Shown here: piece by piece, positions 7,628 through 16,111 of the stretch
How positions within the stretch are numbered: the first letter of the stretch is position 1
Layout: every line of letters starts with the position of its first letter
Assembly (NCBI GenBank): GCA_947466695.1
Contig: CANIFC010000010.1
Location: 1-33,658 of the forward strand
Origin: Oxalobacteraceae bacterium
GTDB lineage: Bacteria > Pseudomonadota > Gammaproteobacteria > Burkholderiales > Burkholderiaceae_D
Direction: 5' to 3'
Length of the DNA stretch: 33,658 nucleotides
Notes under the pieces: model-generated
Told to the model about the DNA's origin: nothing
Databases searched by the model: none
Seen by the model: only the letters and a program-made list of their open reading frames with translations
Program-made: the position numbers and the translations under genes

Positions 7628-10321
7628 CTACTCAAGCCGTAGATAGCCGCGTGATTTCATCATTCCCAGCAGTGCGATACAACACAGGCTTGCCGCGGCG
7701 GCGAGTCCGGTATCGATGGCGGCCGGGCTGCCAAAATAAAATAACACACTCAGCTGCGGCACAAACAGGCTGGCGGCGAGAATGAGCAAGGCGCCGGCAG
7801 TGATCCACCACAGGGTCGGATTTGGCAACGCCAGGGCGCCCAGCCAATTATTCGATAGCGACCGGTTGATGAAAATCAAGCCGATATTTCCCACGACCAT
7901 CGTCGTAAATGCCAGGGCCCGTGCGTGCTCGGTGCTCAGGCCACGCTGCAGCGCACCCCAGAAAATTGCCAGCACCGTGATGAGCAAGGCGATTCCCTGC
8001 AGCGCTCCTTTCATGACGATACCAGCAGCAAAAATGCTGGCATCGGTCGGGCGCGGGCCGCGCTGCATGACGTCGGCTTCTTCCGGTTCGGCTTCAAAGA
8101 CCAGCGAACACGTCGGGTCGATAATGAGCTGCAGCACCAGGATATGTACCGGCATCAGTACCACCGGCCAGCCCATCATGACCGGAATGAGCGACATCCC
8201 CATGACCGGAATGTGCACCGCGACGATGAAGGCGACTGTCTTCCTGAGATTATCAAAAATGCGCCGGCCTAATTTGATTGCCGCCACGATGGAGGAAAAA
8301 TCATCGTCCAGCAGCACCAGTGCGGCTGATTCACGGGCGACATCGCTGCCGCGCTTGCCCATTGCCACGCCGATGTCTGCCGCCTTGAGCGCCGGAGCAT
8401 CATTGACGCCGTCGCCGGTCATCGCCACGATCTCTCCCTTCTCCTTGAGTGCCGTCACCAGCCGTAATTTTTGTTCGGGCAGCACGCGGCAAAAAATATT
8501 GACGCTACTGATGCGCTCCTGTAATTGCAGTTCACTTAAGCTTACCAGTTCGGCTCCCGTAATGCTGCGACCGCCGGAAGGCAAACCGCATTGCGCGGCG
8601 ATACTGTGTGCGGTGGCGGGGTAGTCGCCGGTGATCATGATGACGCGAATCCCGGCGCTCTGGCATTCTTTGATGGCGGCGGGGACGCCCGGCCGGATCG
8701 GGTCGGCCAGTGCGATGAGCCCGATGAATTCAAAATCGTAATCGTGCTGAATCGTCGGCAAGCCATGTGCCAGATCGTCATGCTCGCCATTTTTCTGTTT
8801 TTGCCCTTTTGCAGCGCTCAGTGCCGCGGCTTCTTTTGTTCCGCTGGCGGGCAAGCCGGTGTTGCCAAACAGGGCTTTGGCAACACCAAGTACGCGCAAA
8901 CCCCGCTCTGCCATGGTATTGACTTGTGCCGTAAGCGTCTTGACCTGCGCGGCGTCAAGGTGACATAAATCTGCTACTGCTTCCGGTGCGCCTTTGGTCG
9001 CGATAACAAACTGCGTCGCAACCGGAATAGTACCGCTGGCCGCACCGGCATCAGGGCTGATTTCATCCGATTGCCAGACCCGTGACATGGCCAGTAATTC
9101 TTTTGAAAGCGGGTATTCGCTGACCAGGACCCAGCTAGTATGCAAGTGCTCGGTTTGTCCTAGCAGGCTTTGTCCAGCTTGCTGAATGGCGACTTCCATC
9201 GGATCAAACGGATCGCGCTGGCTGGCGAGTATCGCGTATTCCAATACCTCATGAAACTGTTCTGGCAGAGGGCTATTTTGATTGGTATTTTCTGCCTCGC
9301 AGGTATAAAGCTGCGAGTTCGAAAAAAGCTGCGCTACAGCCATCCGGTTTTGTGTCAGGGTACCGGTTTTATCCACGCAAAGCACGGTTGCCGAGCCCAG
9401 TGTCTCGATGGCCGGGATGCGTCTGGTCAGCACCCTTTGCCTGGCGATGCGCCAGGCACCGATACCCAGAAACAGGGTGAGTACGACCGGCAACTCTTCC
9501 GGTATCAGCGCCATCGCGAAAGTGATGCCGACCAACAAGCCATTGAGCCAGTCGCCACGCGTATAGCCGTACCAGAGCGCTAAAAAAATGGCAAAGGAAA
9601 TACTGACAATCGCCACATACCTGACGACGCGGGCGGTTTCCTGCTGTACCCGCGTCGCTTCCTGTTTGACCGAAAAAAGTGCCGTGCCAATGTGTCCGAT
9701 GGCAGTATCGAGGCCCACCGACATCACTCTGGCGACGCCTTTTCCTTGCACCACCAGCGAGCCGGAAAAGAGGAAGGGCATGTCATCGCCTCCGGCCCGG
9801 GCCATTTTTTCCGGCAATGGTTGCAACACCGCTTTACCGACCGGAACCGATTCTCCCGTCAGCAGGGATTCGTCGACGCTCATGTTGAGACAAGACAGTA
9901 AAACGGCATCGGCCGGAACCCGGTCTCCCTCGGATAGCATGATGAGATCGCCGCGTACCACGTCACGTCCGGCAATACGCACCTGTATGCCGTTGCGGAC
10001 TACCAGCGCGCGTGGGCTGGACAGATCGCGCAGCGCCTCAAGTGCGCGTTCGGTTTTATGTTCCTGGAAAAAAGTGATGGCGATGATGACAAACACAAAG
10101 CCGAGCAAGACCAGCGCCTCATGCAAGTCGCCCAGCAGCAGGTAAATACTGCCACAGGCGATGAGCAGCAATAACATAGGTTCGGTGATGACGGCAAAGG
10201 CAATGGCCCGGATTTTTCGTGGCCTGGCTGACGGCAGCTCGTTATACCCTTCGTTTTTCAGTCGTTCTGCAGCACTTTCAGCGGACAGTCCGGTAGTGCT
10301 ATTGTCAGGCAAGGGAGTCAT
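7628..10321 (-). CDS. cation-translocating P-type ATPase (P2A/Ca2+-type)
   Basis: 897 aa; 'TGESVPV', 'DKTGTLTQN', 'KGAPE', 'MTGDGVNDAPALKAADIGVAMG', N-terminal cation ATPase domain 'GLSAESAAERLKNEGYNELP'. Confidence 0.95.
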   Translation of the reverse strand: MTPLPDNSTTGLSAESAAERLKNEGYNELPSARPRKIRAIAFAVITEPMLLLLIACGSIYLLLGDLHEALVLLGFVFVIIAITFFQEHKTERALEALRDLSSPRALVVRNGIQVRIAGRDVVRGDLIMLSEGDRVPADAVLLSCLNMSVDESLLTGESVPVGKAVLQPLPEKMARAGGDDMPFLFSGSLVVQGKGVARVMSVGLDTAIGHIGTALFSVKQEATRVQQETARVVRYVAIVSISFAIFLALWYGYTRGDWLNGLLVGITFAMALIPEELPVVLTLFLGIGAWRIARQRVLTRRIPAIETLGSATVLCVDKTGTLTQNRMAVAQLFSNSQLYTCEAENTNQNSPLPEQFHEVLEYAILASQRDPFDPMEVAIQQAGQSLLGQTEHLHTSWVLVSEYPLSKELLAMSRVWQSDEISPDAGAASGTIPVATQFVIATKGAPEAVADLCHLDAAQVKTLTAQVNTMAERGLRVLGVAKALFGNTGLPASGTKEAAALSAAKGQKQKNGEHDDLAHGLPTIQHDYDFEFIGLIALADPIRPGVPAAIKECQSAGIRVIMITGDYPATAHSIAAQCGLPSGGRSITGAELVSLSELQLQERISSVNIFCRVLPEQKLRLVTALKEKGEIVAMTGDGVNDAPALKAADIGVAMGKRGSDVARESAALVLLDDDFSSIVAAIKLGRRIFDNLRKTVAFIVAVHIPVMGMSLIPVMMGWPVVLMPVHILVLQLIIDPTCSLVFEAEPEEADVMQRGPRPTDASIFAAGIVMKGALQGIALLITVLAIFWGALQRGLSTEHARALAFTTMVVGNIGLIFINRSLSNNWLGALALPNPTLWWITAGALLILAASLFVPQLSVLFYFGSPAAIDTGLAAAASLCCIALLGMMKSRGYLRLE

Positions 10322-10449
10322 AGTGATTGGCCTTGAGACGCATAGAAATTTTATAAAAAACAGGGAATACCATCATGTCGGATGGGGCGGCACACTGCGC
10401 CGCTGACTGACCTATAGAAACTTCTTTGAGCGATGTTCACAAGCCTTCG

Positions 10450-10491
10450 ATTCTATTGCGCCACGTGTGAGTAATTCTTGATGGTTATCAA
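10450..10491 (-). promoter_or_regulatory. candidate FNR/ANR-dependent class II promoter for the P-type ATPase
   Basis: TTGAT-GGTT-ATCAA at 10478-10491; on the minus strand exactly 22 nt separate it from TAGAAT (10455-10450), matching FNR at -41.5. Confidence 0.6.
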
Positions 10492-10630
10492 TGAACGAGA
10501 ATTTCTCGCCAGCTATCTTGAGGCGATTTAAAAGGGCGAGGCACACGTACATGCCCAGTGAACAGAACTGGAGTCTGGCGCAGACCATTAACCGTGTGAT
10601 GACATCGAATAATTAAGTCAAGCGTAACTA

Positions 10631-10672
10631 TTGATCAGGATCAACTGTCTGAAAATTAAACTGACGCATACT
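10631..10672 (+). promoter_or_regulatory. candidate FNR/ANR-dependent class II promoter for the DUF3149-like small gene
   Basis: TTGAT-CAGG-ATCAA at 10631-10644; 22 nt then CATACT (10667-10672, 4/6 to TATAAT). Confidence 0.55.
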
Positions 10673-10700
10673 CAGCGAATATAATTTTCAGGGAGAAAAA

Positions 10701-10856
10701 ATGAAACTGTTAACTGATTTGTTTTCCTCAGGCCCGGGTCTGATGAGTATCGGCGGAATTATTTTTATCATCGGCATGGCGGTTTTTTTCATCTATTTTT
10801 TTTTCCGCAAGATGGATGAAGAAGCGCGCGAAAAACAGCAAAAAATCAAGAAATAA
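10701..10856 (+). CDS. DUF3149-like small membrane protein (51 aa)
   Basis: MKLLTDLFSSGPGLMSIGGIIFIIGMAVFFIYFFFRKMDEEAREKQQKIKK; RBS GGGAG at 10691-10695; single TM followed by a charged tail. Not in the supplied ORF track. Confidence 0.75.
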   Translation: MKLLTDLFSSGPGLMSIGGIIFIIGMAVFFIYFFFRKMDEEAREKQQKIKK

Positions 10857-10900
10857 AATACCGCTCAGTTCTTGCTGGCAGGTACAACCCGCGGTTCACC

Positions 10901-10933
10901 GTCATGCCTTGAGTGTTCAGGCATGACTTTTTT
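10901..10933 (+). terminator. Rho-independent terminator overlapping the 3' end of the antiporter gene
   Basis: GTCATGCCT-tgagtgttc-AGGCATGAC followed by TTTTTT; perfect 9-bp stem. Confidence 0.85.
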
Positions 10934-12638
10934 CTGTCGCCGCTTGCGCCGGTGCGAAACGTTGCAGTACATGGTTAGCCATTCCCTTGGCCAATTCTTC
11001 CTCACCAAAGAAGATGGTGCCGATGCCGTCATTGTGCAGCAGGTGTGATTCATCTTCACTGTGGGTGCGCAAGATGATTTCTATACCCGGGTTAAGTGTG
11101 CGGGCAGTCGTTGCCATCTGGCGTACATTGAGCGGATCGGGTGTGGCAACCACCAGCATCGCGGCATTGGCAATGTGAGCCTGTATCAGCACGGCGGAGT
11201 CAGCCGCATTGCCAGATACTGCAGCAATCCCTTTCTTGCGTAAACTCTCGACCAGTTCGCGATTCTGTTCAGCGACCACGTAAGGAATGCCGCGCTCGTC
11301 GAGCGCCTTGGCGATGCGGCGTCCGACCCGGCCAAAGCCAACCAGCACGACTTGTCCTTCAAGATATTTACGTTCCGTCACCGTGGGCAGCTCGGCAAAC
11401 GGATCTTGCCGTTGTTCCAGCCGGCGTATCAGGCTGGAGTGCTTGAGTATCCAGCGCTGCAGCGGTTCAATGGCCGTAAATAGCAGCGGATTTACCGCAA
11501 TCGAAATCAGCGCGCCGGCCAGCACCAGGCTCACGCCTTCGGCAGGTAGCAAGCCGAGCGTGAGCCCCAGTCCTGCCAGGATAAAAGAGAATTCACCAAT
11601 CTGTGCCAGGCTCGCTGCGACCGTCAGGGCGGTCTTGAGCGGATAGCTCAGCGCCATCACCAGTGTTGCCGCCACCAGTGACTTTCCCAAAATAATGACG
11701 GCCAGTACGCCCAGTACGCGCAGCGGTTGTTCCAGTAAGATCATGGGTTCAAACAGCATGCCGACTGCGACAAAAAACAGGACGGAAAAGGCGTCGCGCA
11801 ATGGCAGCGACTCTTCTGCCGCGCGGTGACTGAACTTCGATTCGCGCATGACGGTACCGGCAAAGAAAGCGCCCAATGCAAATGACACATTAAACAGCGC
11901 CGACGCGCCAAAGGCGATACCGATCGCCGTGGCGATCACGGCCAGCGTAAACAGCTCGCGCGAGCCGGTGCGCGCTACCTGCCACAACATCCAGGGCAGT
12001 ACCCGCCGACCGACAATGAGCATCAAGGCGATGAACGCGGAAACCTGCAGAAGTGTCTTGCCGATGGTGATCCAGAGCGACTGGTCGCCTGCAGCTAGCG
12101 CAGTGGTACTGCCAAGCACGCCGGCCAGTGGTGGCAGCAGCACCAGTACCAGCACCGTAACCAGGTCTTCCACCACCAGCCAGCCTACCGCAATACGCCC
12201 GTTCATGGAGTCCAGCACATGACGCACTTCAAGCGCCTTGAGCAGCACCACGGTACTGGCGCAGGACAGCGACAGGCCAAAGATCAGGCTACCACCAAGG
12301 CTCCAGCCCCACCACCAGGCCAGCCCCATGCCGAGCGCTGTGGCGAAGCTCATTTGCAGGATGGCCCCCGGTACGGCAATGCGTTTGACGGCCAGCAGAT
12401 CACCGAGCGAAAAGTGCAGCCCGACACCAAACATCAGCAACATCACGCCGATTTCCGATAGCTGCGAGGCGATATTGATATCGGCGACAAAGCCGGGTGT
12501 CGCCGGACCGATGAGAATGCCGGCGAGCAGGAAACCGACCAGTGCCGGCACCTTGAGTTTTTCGGCAATGAAACCGAGGATCAGCGCCGCACCGAAGCCG
12601 GCGGCGATTGTGGTGATGAGAGTGATGCTATGGTTCAT
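10917..12638 (-). CDS. ybaL: YbaL/Kef-type monovalent cation:proton antiporter with RCK/TrkA-N domain
   Basis: 'MNHSITLITTIAAGFGAALILGFIAEKLKVPALVGFLLAGILIGPATPGFVADINIASQLSEIGVMLLMFGVGLHFS' and C-terminal Rossmann 'GQVVLVGFGRVGRRIAKALDERGIPYVVAEQN'. The ORF opens further upstream (12677), but MNHS at 12638 is the likely start. Confidence 0.9.
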   Translation of the reverse strand: MNHSITLITTIAAGFGAALILGFIAEKLKVPALVGFLLAGILIGPATPGFVADINIASQLSEIGVMLLMFGVGLHFSLGDLLAVKRIAVPGAILQMSFATALGMGLAWWWGWSLGGSLIFGLSLSCASTVVLLKALEVRHVLDSMNGRIAVGWLVVEDLVTVLVLVLLPPLAGVLGSTTALAAGDQSLWITIGKTLLQVSAFIALMLIVGRRVLPWMLWQVARTGSRELFTLAVIATAIGIAFGASALFNVSFALGAFFAGTVMRESKFSHRAAEESLPLRDAFSVLFFVAVGMLFEPMILLEQPLRVLGVLAVIILGKSLVAATLVMALSYPLKTALTVAASLAQIGEFSFILAGLGLTLGLLPAEGVSLVLAGALISIAVNPLLFTAIEPLQRWILKHSSLIRRLEQRQDPFAELPTVTERKYLEGQVVLVGFGRVGRRIAKALDERGIPYVVAEQNRELVESLRKKGIAAVSGNAADSAVLIQAHIANAAMLVVATPDPLNVRQMATTARTLNPGIEIILRTHSEDESHLLHNDGIGTIFFGEEELAKGMANHVLQRFAPAQAATEKSHA

Positions 12639-12709
12639 TGATCTTCCTGATTCAGGGTGCCGGAAGTGACTGGCCACTGCGTCGTTGAATCCGGTATCGA
12701 TTCACCGGG

Positions 12710-12740
12710 CCATCGCGGGAATTAGTAATACCCGCGATGG
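12710..12740. repeat. perfect 10-bp inverted repeat CCATCGCGGG-N11-CCCGCGATGG
   Basis: Read directly; lies 72-102 bp upstream of the antiporter start; no U-tract on the minus strand. Confidence 0.8.
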
Positions 12741-12849
12741 AGGCCAGACACAATGCGATTGATTGTTGTTCTTCTGCACGGGCAGGTGGTTCTTTTGTTC
12801 TGGACTGAAAAGACCTGTATGAGCATTTCCCATTTAGGGTATCACAGCG

Positions 12850-12889
12850 AAACCCGGCCCGGCATCAGGATGCTAATCAGCCGGGTTTT
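12850..12889. terminator. hairpin terminator downstream of the Na+ symporter
   Basis: AAACCCGGC ... GCCGGGTTT arms around a ~20-nt loop, at the 3' side of the minus-strand symporter. Confidence 0.65.
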
Positions 12890-12911
12890 CAGTCCATCCT
12901 TAACAGCAGCT

Positions 12912-14312
12912 TTAAAACAGCTTCAGGCCTTTCAGCATGACCACCAATACCAGCACCGGTGTCACGTAGCGCAGCAGAAAAAAGACGATGCGCGCCGTGG
13001 TTTCATTCGCCAGCATGCCCTGATTGGTGACTGCCTTGCGGAAGTTGTCTATGCCCCAGACCCAGCCGACAAACAGGGCAATGAAGATGCCGCCTGCCGG
13101 TAACAGGATGTTGGAAGAGACAAAATCAAACAGGTCAAACATCGTCATGCCAAATAACTTGAAATCTTCCAGCGTACTATTGGTCAGTGCGCAGCTTGAA
13201 CCTAGTCCCGCCAGCAGCACGATGGTCAGCAGGGTGGCGCGCGGACGCGACAGGCCGAAGCGTTCATGAAAAATCACCACGGGCACTTCCATCAGCGAGA
13301 GCATGGCACCGGTGGCAGCCACTGCCGCCAGCACAAAAAACAGCACCATCAACAACTGCCCCATCGGGATTTGTGAAAATACAGCCGGGATGGTGATGAA
13401 TACCAGCGCCGGTCCTGCTCCTGGCGCAAAACCAAAAGTGAATACGGCAGGAAAAATGGCGATTCCTGCCAGCATTGAGACACACAGGTCGGCGCCCATC
13501 ACGCGCAGGGTGGTGAGGGAAATATCCTGATCATCGCGAAAGTAGCTGCCGTAGGTCATCATCGTACCCATACCAACCGAGAGCTTGAAGAATGCCAGTC
13601 CCACGGCGGTCAGTACGACCGACGCGGTAATCTTGCTGAAGTCCGGATTGAACAGGAATGCCAGTCCTTCGGCCGCCTTGTCGAGCGTCAGGCTGACCAT
13701 GCACAGCAGCAGCAGCAAGGCAAACAGGAGCGGCATGAGTTTTTTTGTCAGCGCTTCAATTCCCTTGGTGACGCCGAGCAGTAAAATGCCACCGATGAAC
13801 AGCAGCACAGCCCATTGCCACAGCAATGATTGCAAGGGATCGCTGATCAGCGCATTGAACGCCGCTTCGGTCACATGGCGGTCACTACTGAGGATGGAAC
13901 CGCTGATCGCCTTGACCACATAGGCAAAGACCCATGCCACGACTTCGGAATAAAACGACAGGATCAAAAAGGCGGCCAGCATGCCGGCAGCGCCAATCAG
14001 CCACCATGGCTGACGTTTGGGTGAGAGCGCCTCAAATGCGCTGATGGGATTGGCCTTGGCCTGGCGCCCGAGCGCAATCTCGGCGATCATCACCGGCAGT
14101 CCGACCAGCAGGGTCGCCAATAGGTACACCAGCAAAAAACCGGCCCCGCCGTTAGCGCCGGTCAGATAAGGAAATTTCCAGATATTGCCCAAACCAACCG
14201 CGGAACCGAGTGTCGCGGCCAAAATGCCAAAACTGGAGCTGAAGCCGATCCGCTTCAACTTGTTTTTATGTTGGCCCATGTAATGACTTCTTTCTTTGAA
14301 TGTGGTGCGCAC
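12912..14312 (-). CDS. sodium-dependent transporter (neurotransmitter:sodium symporter/SNF family); start may be internal at MGQHKNKL (~14279)
   Basis: 'SSFGILAATLGSAVGLGNIWKFPYLTGANGGAGFLLVYLLATLLVGLPVMIAEIALGR' is the NSS TM1-TM2 signature. Confidence 0.93.
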   Translation of the reverse strand: MRTTFKERSHYMGQHKNKLKRIGFSSSFGILAATLGSAVGLGNIWKFPYLTGANGGAGFLLVYLLATLLVGLPVMIAEIALGRQAKANPISAFEALSPKRQPWWLIGAAGMLAAFLILSFYSEVVAWVFAYVVKAISGSILSSDRHVTEAAFNALISDPLQSLLWQWAVLLFIGGILLLGVTKGIEALTKKLMPLLFALLLLLCMVSLTLDKAAEGLAFLFNPDFSKITASVVLTAVGLAFFKLSVGMGTMMTYGSYFRDDQDISLTTLRVMGADLCVSMLAGIAIFPAVFTFGFAPGAGPALVFITIPAVFSQIPMGQLLMVLFFVLAAVAATGAMLSLMEVPVVIFHERFGLSRPRATLLTIVLLAGLGSSCALTNSTLEDFKLFGMTMFDLFDFVSSNILLPAGGIFIALFVGWVWGIDNFRKAVTNQGMLANETTARIVFFLLRYVTPVLVLVVMLKGLKLF

Positions 14313-14586
14313 TTTGTCGCAGCAGGGGGCAGAGTGTAGCAGCTTGGCGGCTCGGGTACTTTGATCATTGCGGTATTAAGCGATATAAGCACTTATCGTC
14401 GCTCATCCTCTTAATTTTTTGCATACATTGAATTTGAGTACGGACTGGAGATCCGCTTAATATTATTTCTGGTGCCGATATCTCCGGATAAAAAACACGC
14501 CAAATTGTGTCAATGCAGGACCGAAAATAGGCTTCACAGGGCTTGTCTCACTCTCTGTAAATTCTTTTGTTGCGTATTTTTTACCG

Positions 14587-14592
14587 TATAAT
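14587..14592 (+). promoter_or_regulatory. candidate -10 element (TATAAT) for the P460-like gene
   Basis: Perfect TATAAT about 127 bp upstream of the ATG; the -35 is not clear. Confidence 0.3.
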
Positions 14593-14642
14593 ATTTTATG
14601 CAATTAAATTGCCAGCAATTAAATAATGCTCTACACGGCATG

Positions 14643-14706
14643 ACTTTTAACTTTTAACTTTTAACTTTTACTTTTAACTTTTACTTTTAACTTTTACTTT
14701 TAACTT
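14643..14706. repeat. short tandem repeat of alternating heptamer/hexamer units (CTTTTAA / CTTTTA)
   Basis: Three consecutive CTTTTAA units, then three alternating CTTTTA-CTTTTAA pairs, ending 12-13 nt before ATG 14719. Confidence 0.95.
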
Positions 14707-14718
14707 TTTCTCTCCCTC

Positions 14719-15333
14719 ATGATAAATTTATCGACGTTCTTTTCCTTGTCTTGCCGCCGTGTCCTTGCCGGAATGGCCTTGCTGGTGGCTGGCACCACTT
14801 TTGCCGCAAATACCGCGGATGAAAAAAAGCTGAAAATCGATGACAGCACTTTTCAATGCCTCACCGAGATGACTCCGGTCAAACATTTTTATGTCGATAA
14901 TCTGCAAGGTAACCTCAAGGGAACTGTGGCAGTGGCAAAGTCGGAGAAGGGGGGTATTTACCCTGCCGGATCTGTGGTGCAGCTGGTGCCTGGCGAAGTG
15001 ATGGTCAAGCATGCGGCTGGCTATAACGCGGCAACCCATGACTGGGAATATTTTGAACTCGATGTCTCGAAAGAAGGCTCAACGATACGCAAACGGGGTT
15101 TCGTCGACGTCGTCAACCGCTTCGGTGGCAACTGCTTTAGCTGCCACGCCAAGGCCAAACCGGAATTTGATTCGGTCTGCGAAATCGGCCATGGCTGCGA
15201 TGCCATTCCCTTGTCCCGCCCGATGATCCACGCCATGCAAAACAGCGACCCCCGCTGCAAATCACAAAAACTGACCGCAGAAGATATGCAGGCGCTCAAG
15301 CAACTCGAAGCGTTTCGCGCACTGCCGCGCTAG
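14719..15333 (+). CDS. exported cytochrome P460-like / CxxCH haem protein
   Basis: Signal peptide 'VLAGMALLVAGTTFAANTA'; 'GGNCFSCHAKAKPEFDSVCE' (CxxCH) near the C-terminus; beta-rich N-terminal body typical of P460-like proteins. Confidence 0.7.
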   Translation: MINLSTFFSLSCRRVLAGMALLVAGTTFAANTADEKKLKIDDSTFQCLTEMTPVKHFYVDNLQGNLKGTVAVAKSEKGGIYPAGSVVQLVPGEVMVKHAAGYNAATHDWEYFELDVSKEGSTIRKRGFVDVVNRFGGNCFSCHAKAKPEFDSVCEIGHGCDAIPLSRPMIHAMQNSDPRCKSQKLTAEDMQALKQLEAFRALPR

Positions 15334-15594
15334 GTTTGGCTTGGCACCAGCACTCTCATTCCAGCATGTCGGCTCCTGTCTTATGCTGTTAAGCGGATAA
15401 AGGCCTTTTACTGAAAGTGACCAAAATACGGCTGGAGCAGCGAATCGTCATAGCGTTGTGTGCCTTACTATAACTTTAATGGATGCGGTGGATAGCAAGA
15501 GGAAAAAGATGATGCCTGAACAGAAGAAACCCGGTTTGACGTACCGTATTTAGCGATACATGATCAGGGCCTGTGGCTATGCACAGGTAGACAT

Positions 15595-15822
15595 TTAGCT
15601 CGACATCCAGGCTGGCATGAGTGCGCCGTGTTTCGTTGTCCGGCCGTTCATGCGCTTGCGCCACATGCGAAAGGAGCTCTTTTTCATCTGACTGCGCATC
15701 AGGTCGATGACACTACCTTCAGTGAGGCCGAACTGTTTGCTGATTGCCTCGAAAGGAGTGCGGTCTTCCCACGCCATCTCGATGATGCGGGAAATGTCGG
15801 CTTCAGAAAAAAGTATTGCCAT
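15595..15822 (-). CDS. TIGR03643/DUF2805-like protein
   Basis: 'IIEMAWEDRTPFEAISKQFGLTEGSVIDLMRSQMKKSSFRMWRKRMNGRTTKH' matches the family pattern; likely start MAILFSEADIS at 15822. Confidence 0.85.
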   Translation of the reverse strand: MAILFSEADISRIIEMAWEDRTPFEAISKQFGLTEGSVIDLMRSQMKKSSFRMWRKRMNGRTTKHGALMPAWMSS

Positions 15823-16042
15823 GGTAACTCCGGTAGATATCTTGGATAGGGTGAAATGCGGACCTGATGTCGATCTTGACTTTATACAGTAGCACAGTAC
15901 AAAATTCTCCGTAAAAAGCACAGAGGAATTCAGTTTACAGGACGATGCTCGTGCTCGTGTAAGGCTTATCCGGCGTCTTCCTGAATCGCTGAACTACTGA
16001 ATTGAGATGGATGGCCAGCGTTTGAATGCCGGTCTTCTGACG

Positions 16043-16072
16043 AAAAAAAGGTCGCGGAGAGCGACCTTTTTT
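16043..16072. terminator. bidirectional hairpin terminator
   Basis: AAAAAAAGGTCGC-ggaga-GCGACCTTTTTT. Confidence 0.85.
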
Positions 16073-16111
16073 AGTAGCGATTGCCGGCTGGGTGCCGGCA
16101 GTGCAGACTGA

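Noticed and set aside
7782-8624. 280-aa and other ORFs antisense to the P-type ATPase
   Set aside because: High-GC antisense shadow ORFs; the minus strand carries an unambiguous full-length P-type ATPase.
11848-12222. Long antisense ORFs over the antiporter and symporter genes
   Set aside because: Shadow ORFs with atypical Ser/Thr/Ala/Pro/Arg-rich composition and no domain.
14789-14804. Sigma54-like match TGGCACC-ACTT-TTGCC
   Set aside because: It lies inside the signal-peptide coding sequence of the P460-like gene (VAGTTFA) and no downstream gene is suitably placed. It shows that such matches arise by chance, which also tempers the 21125 call.
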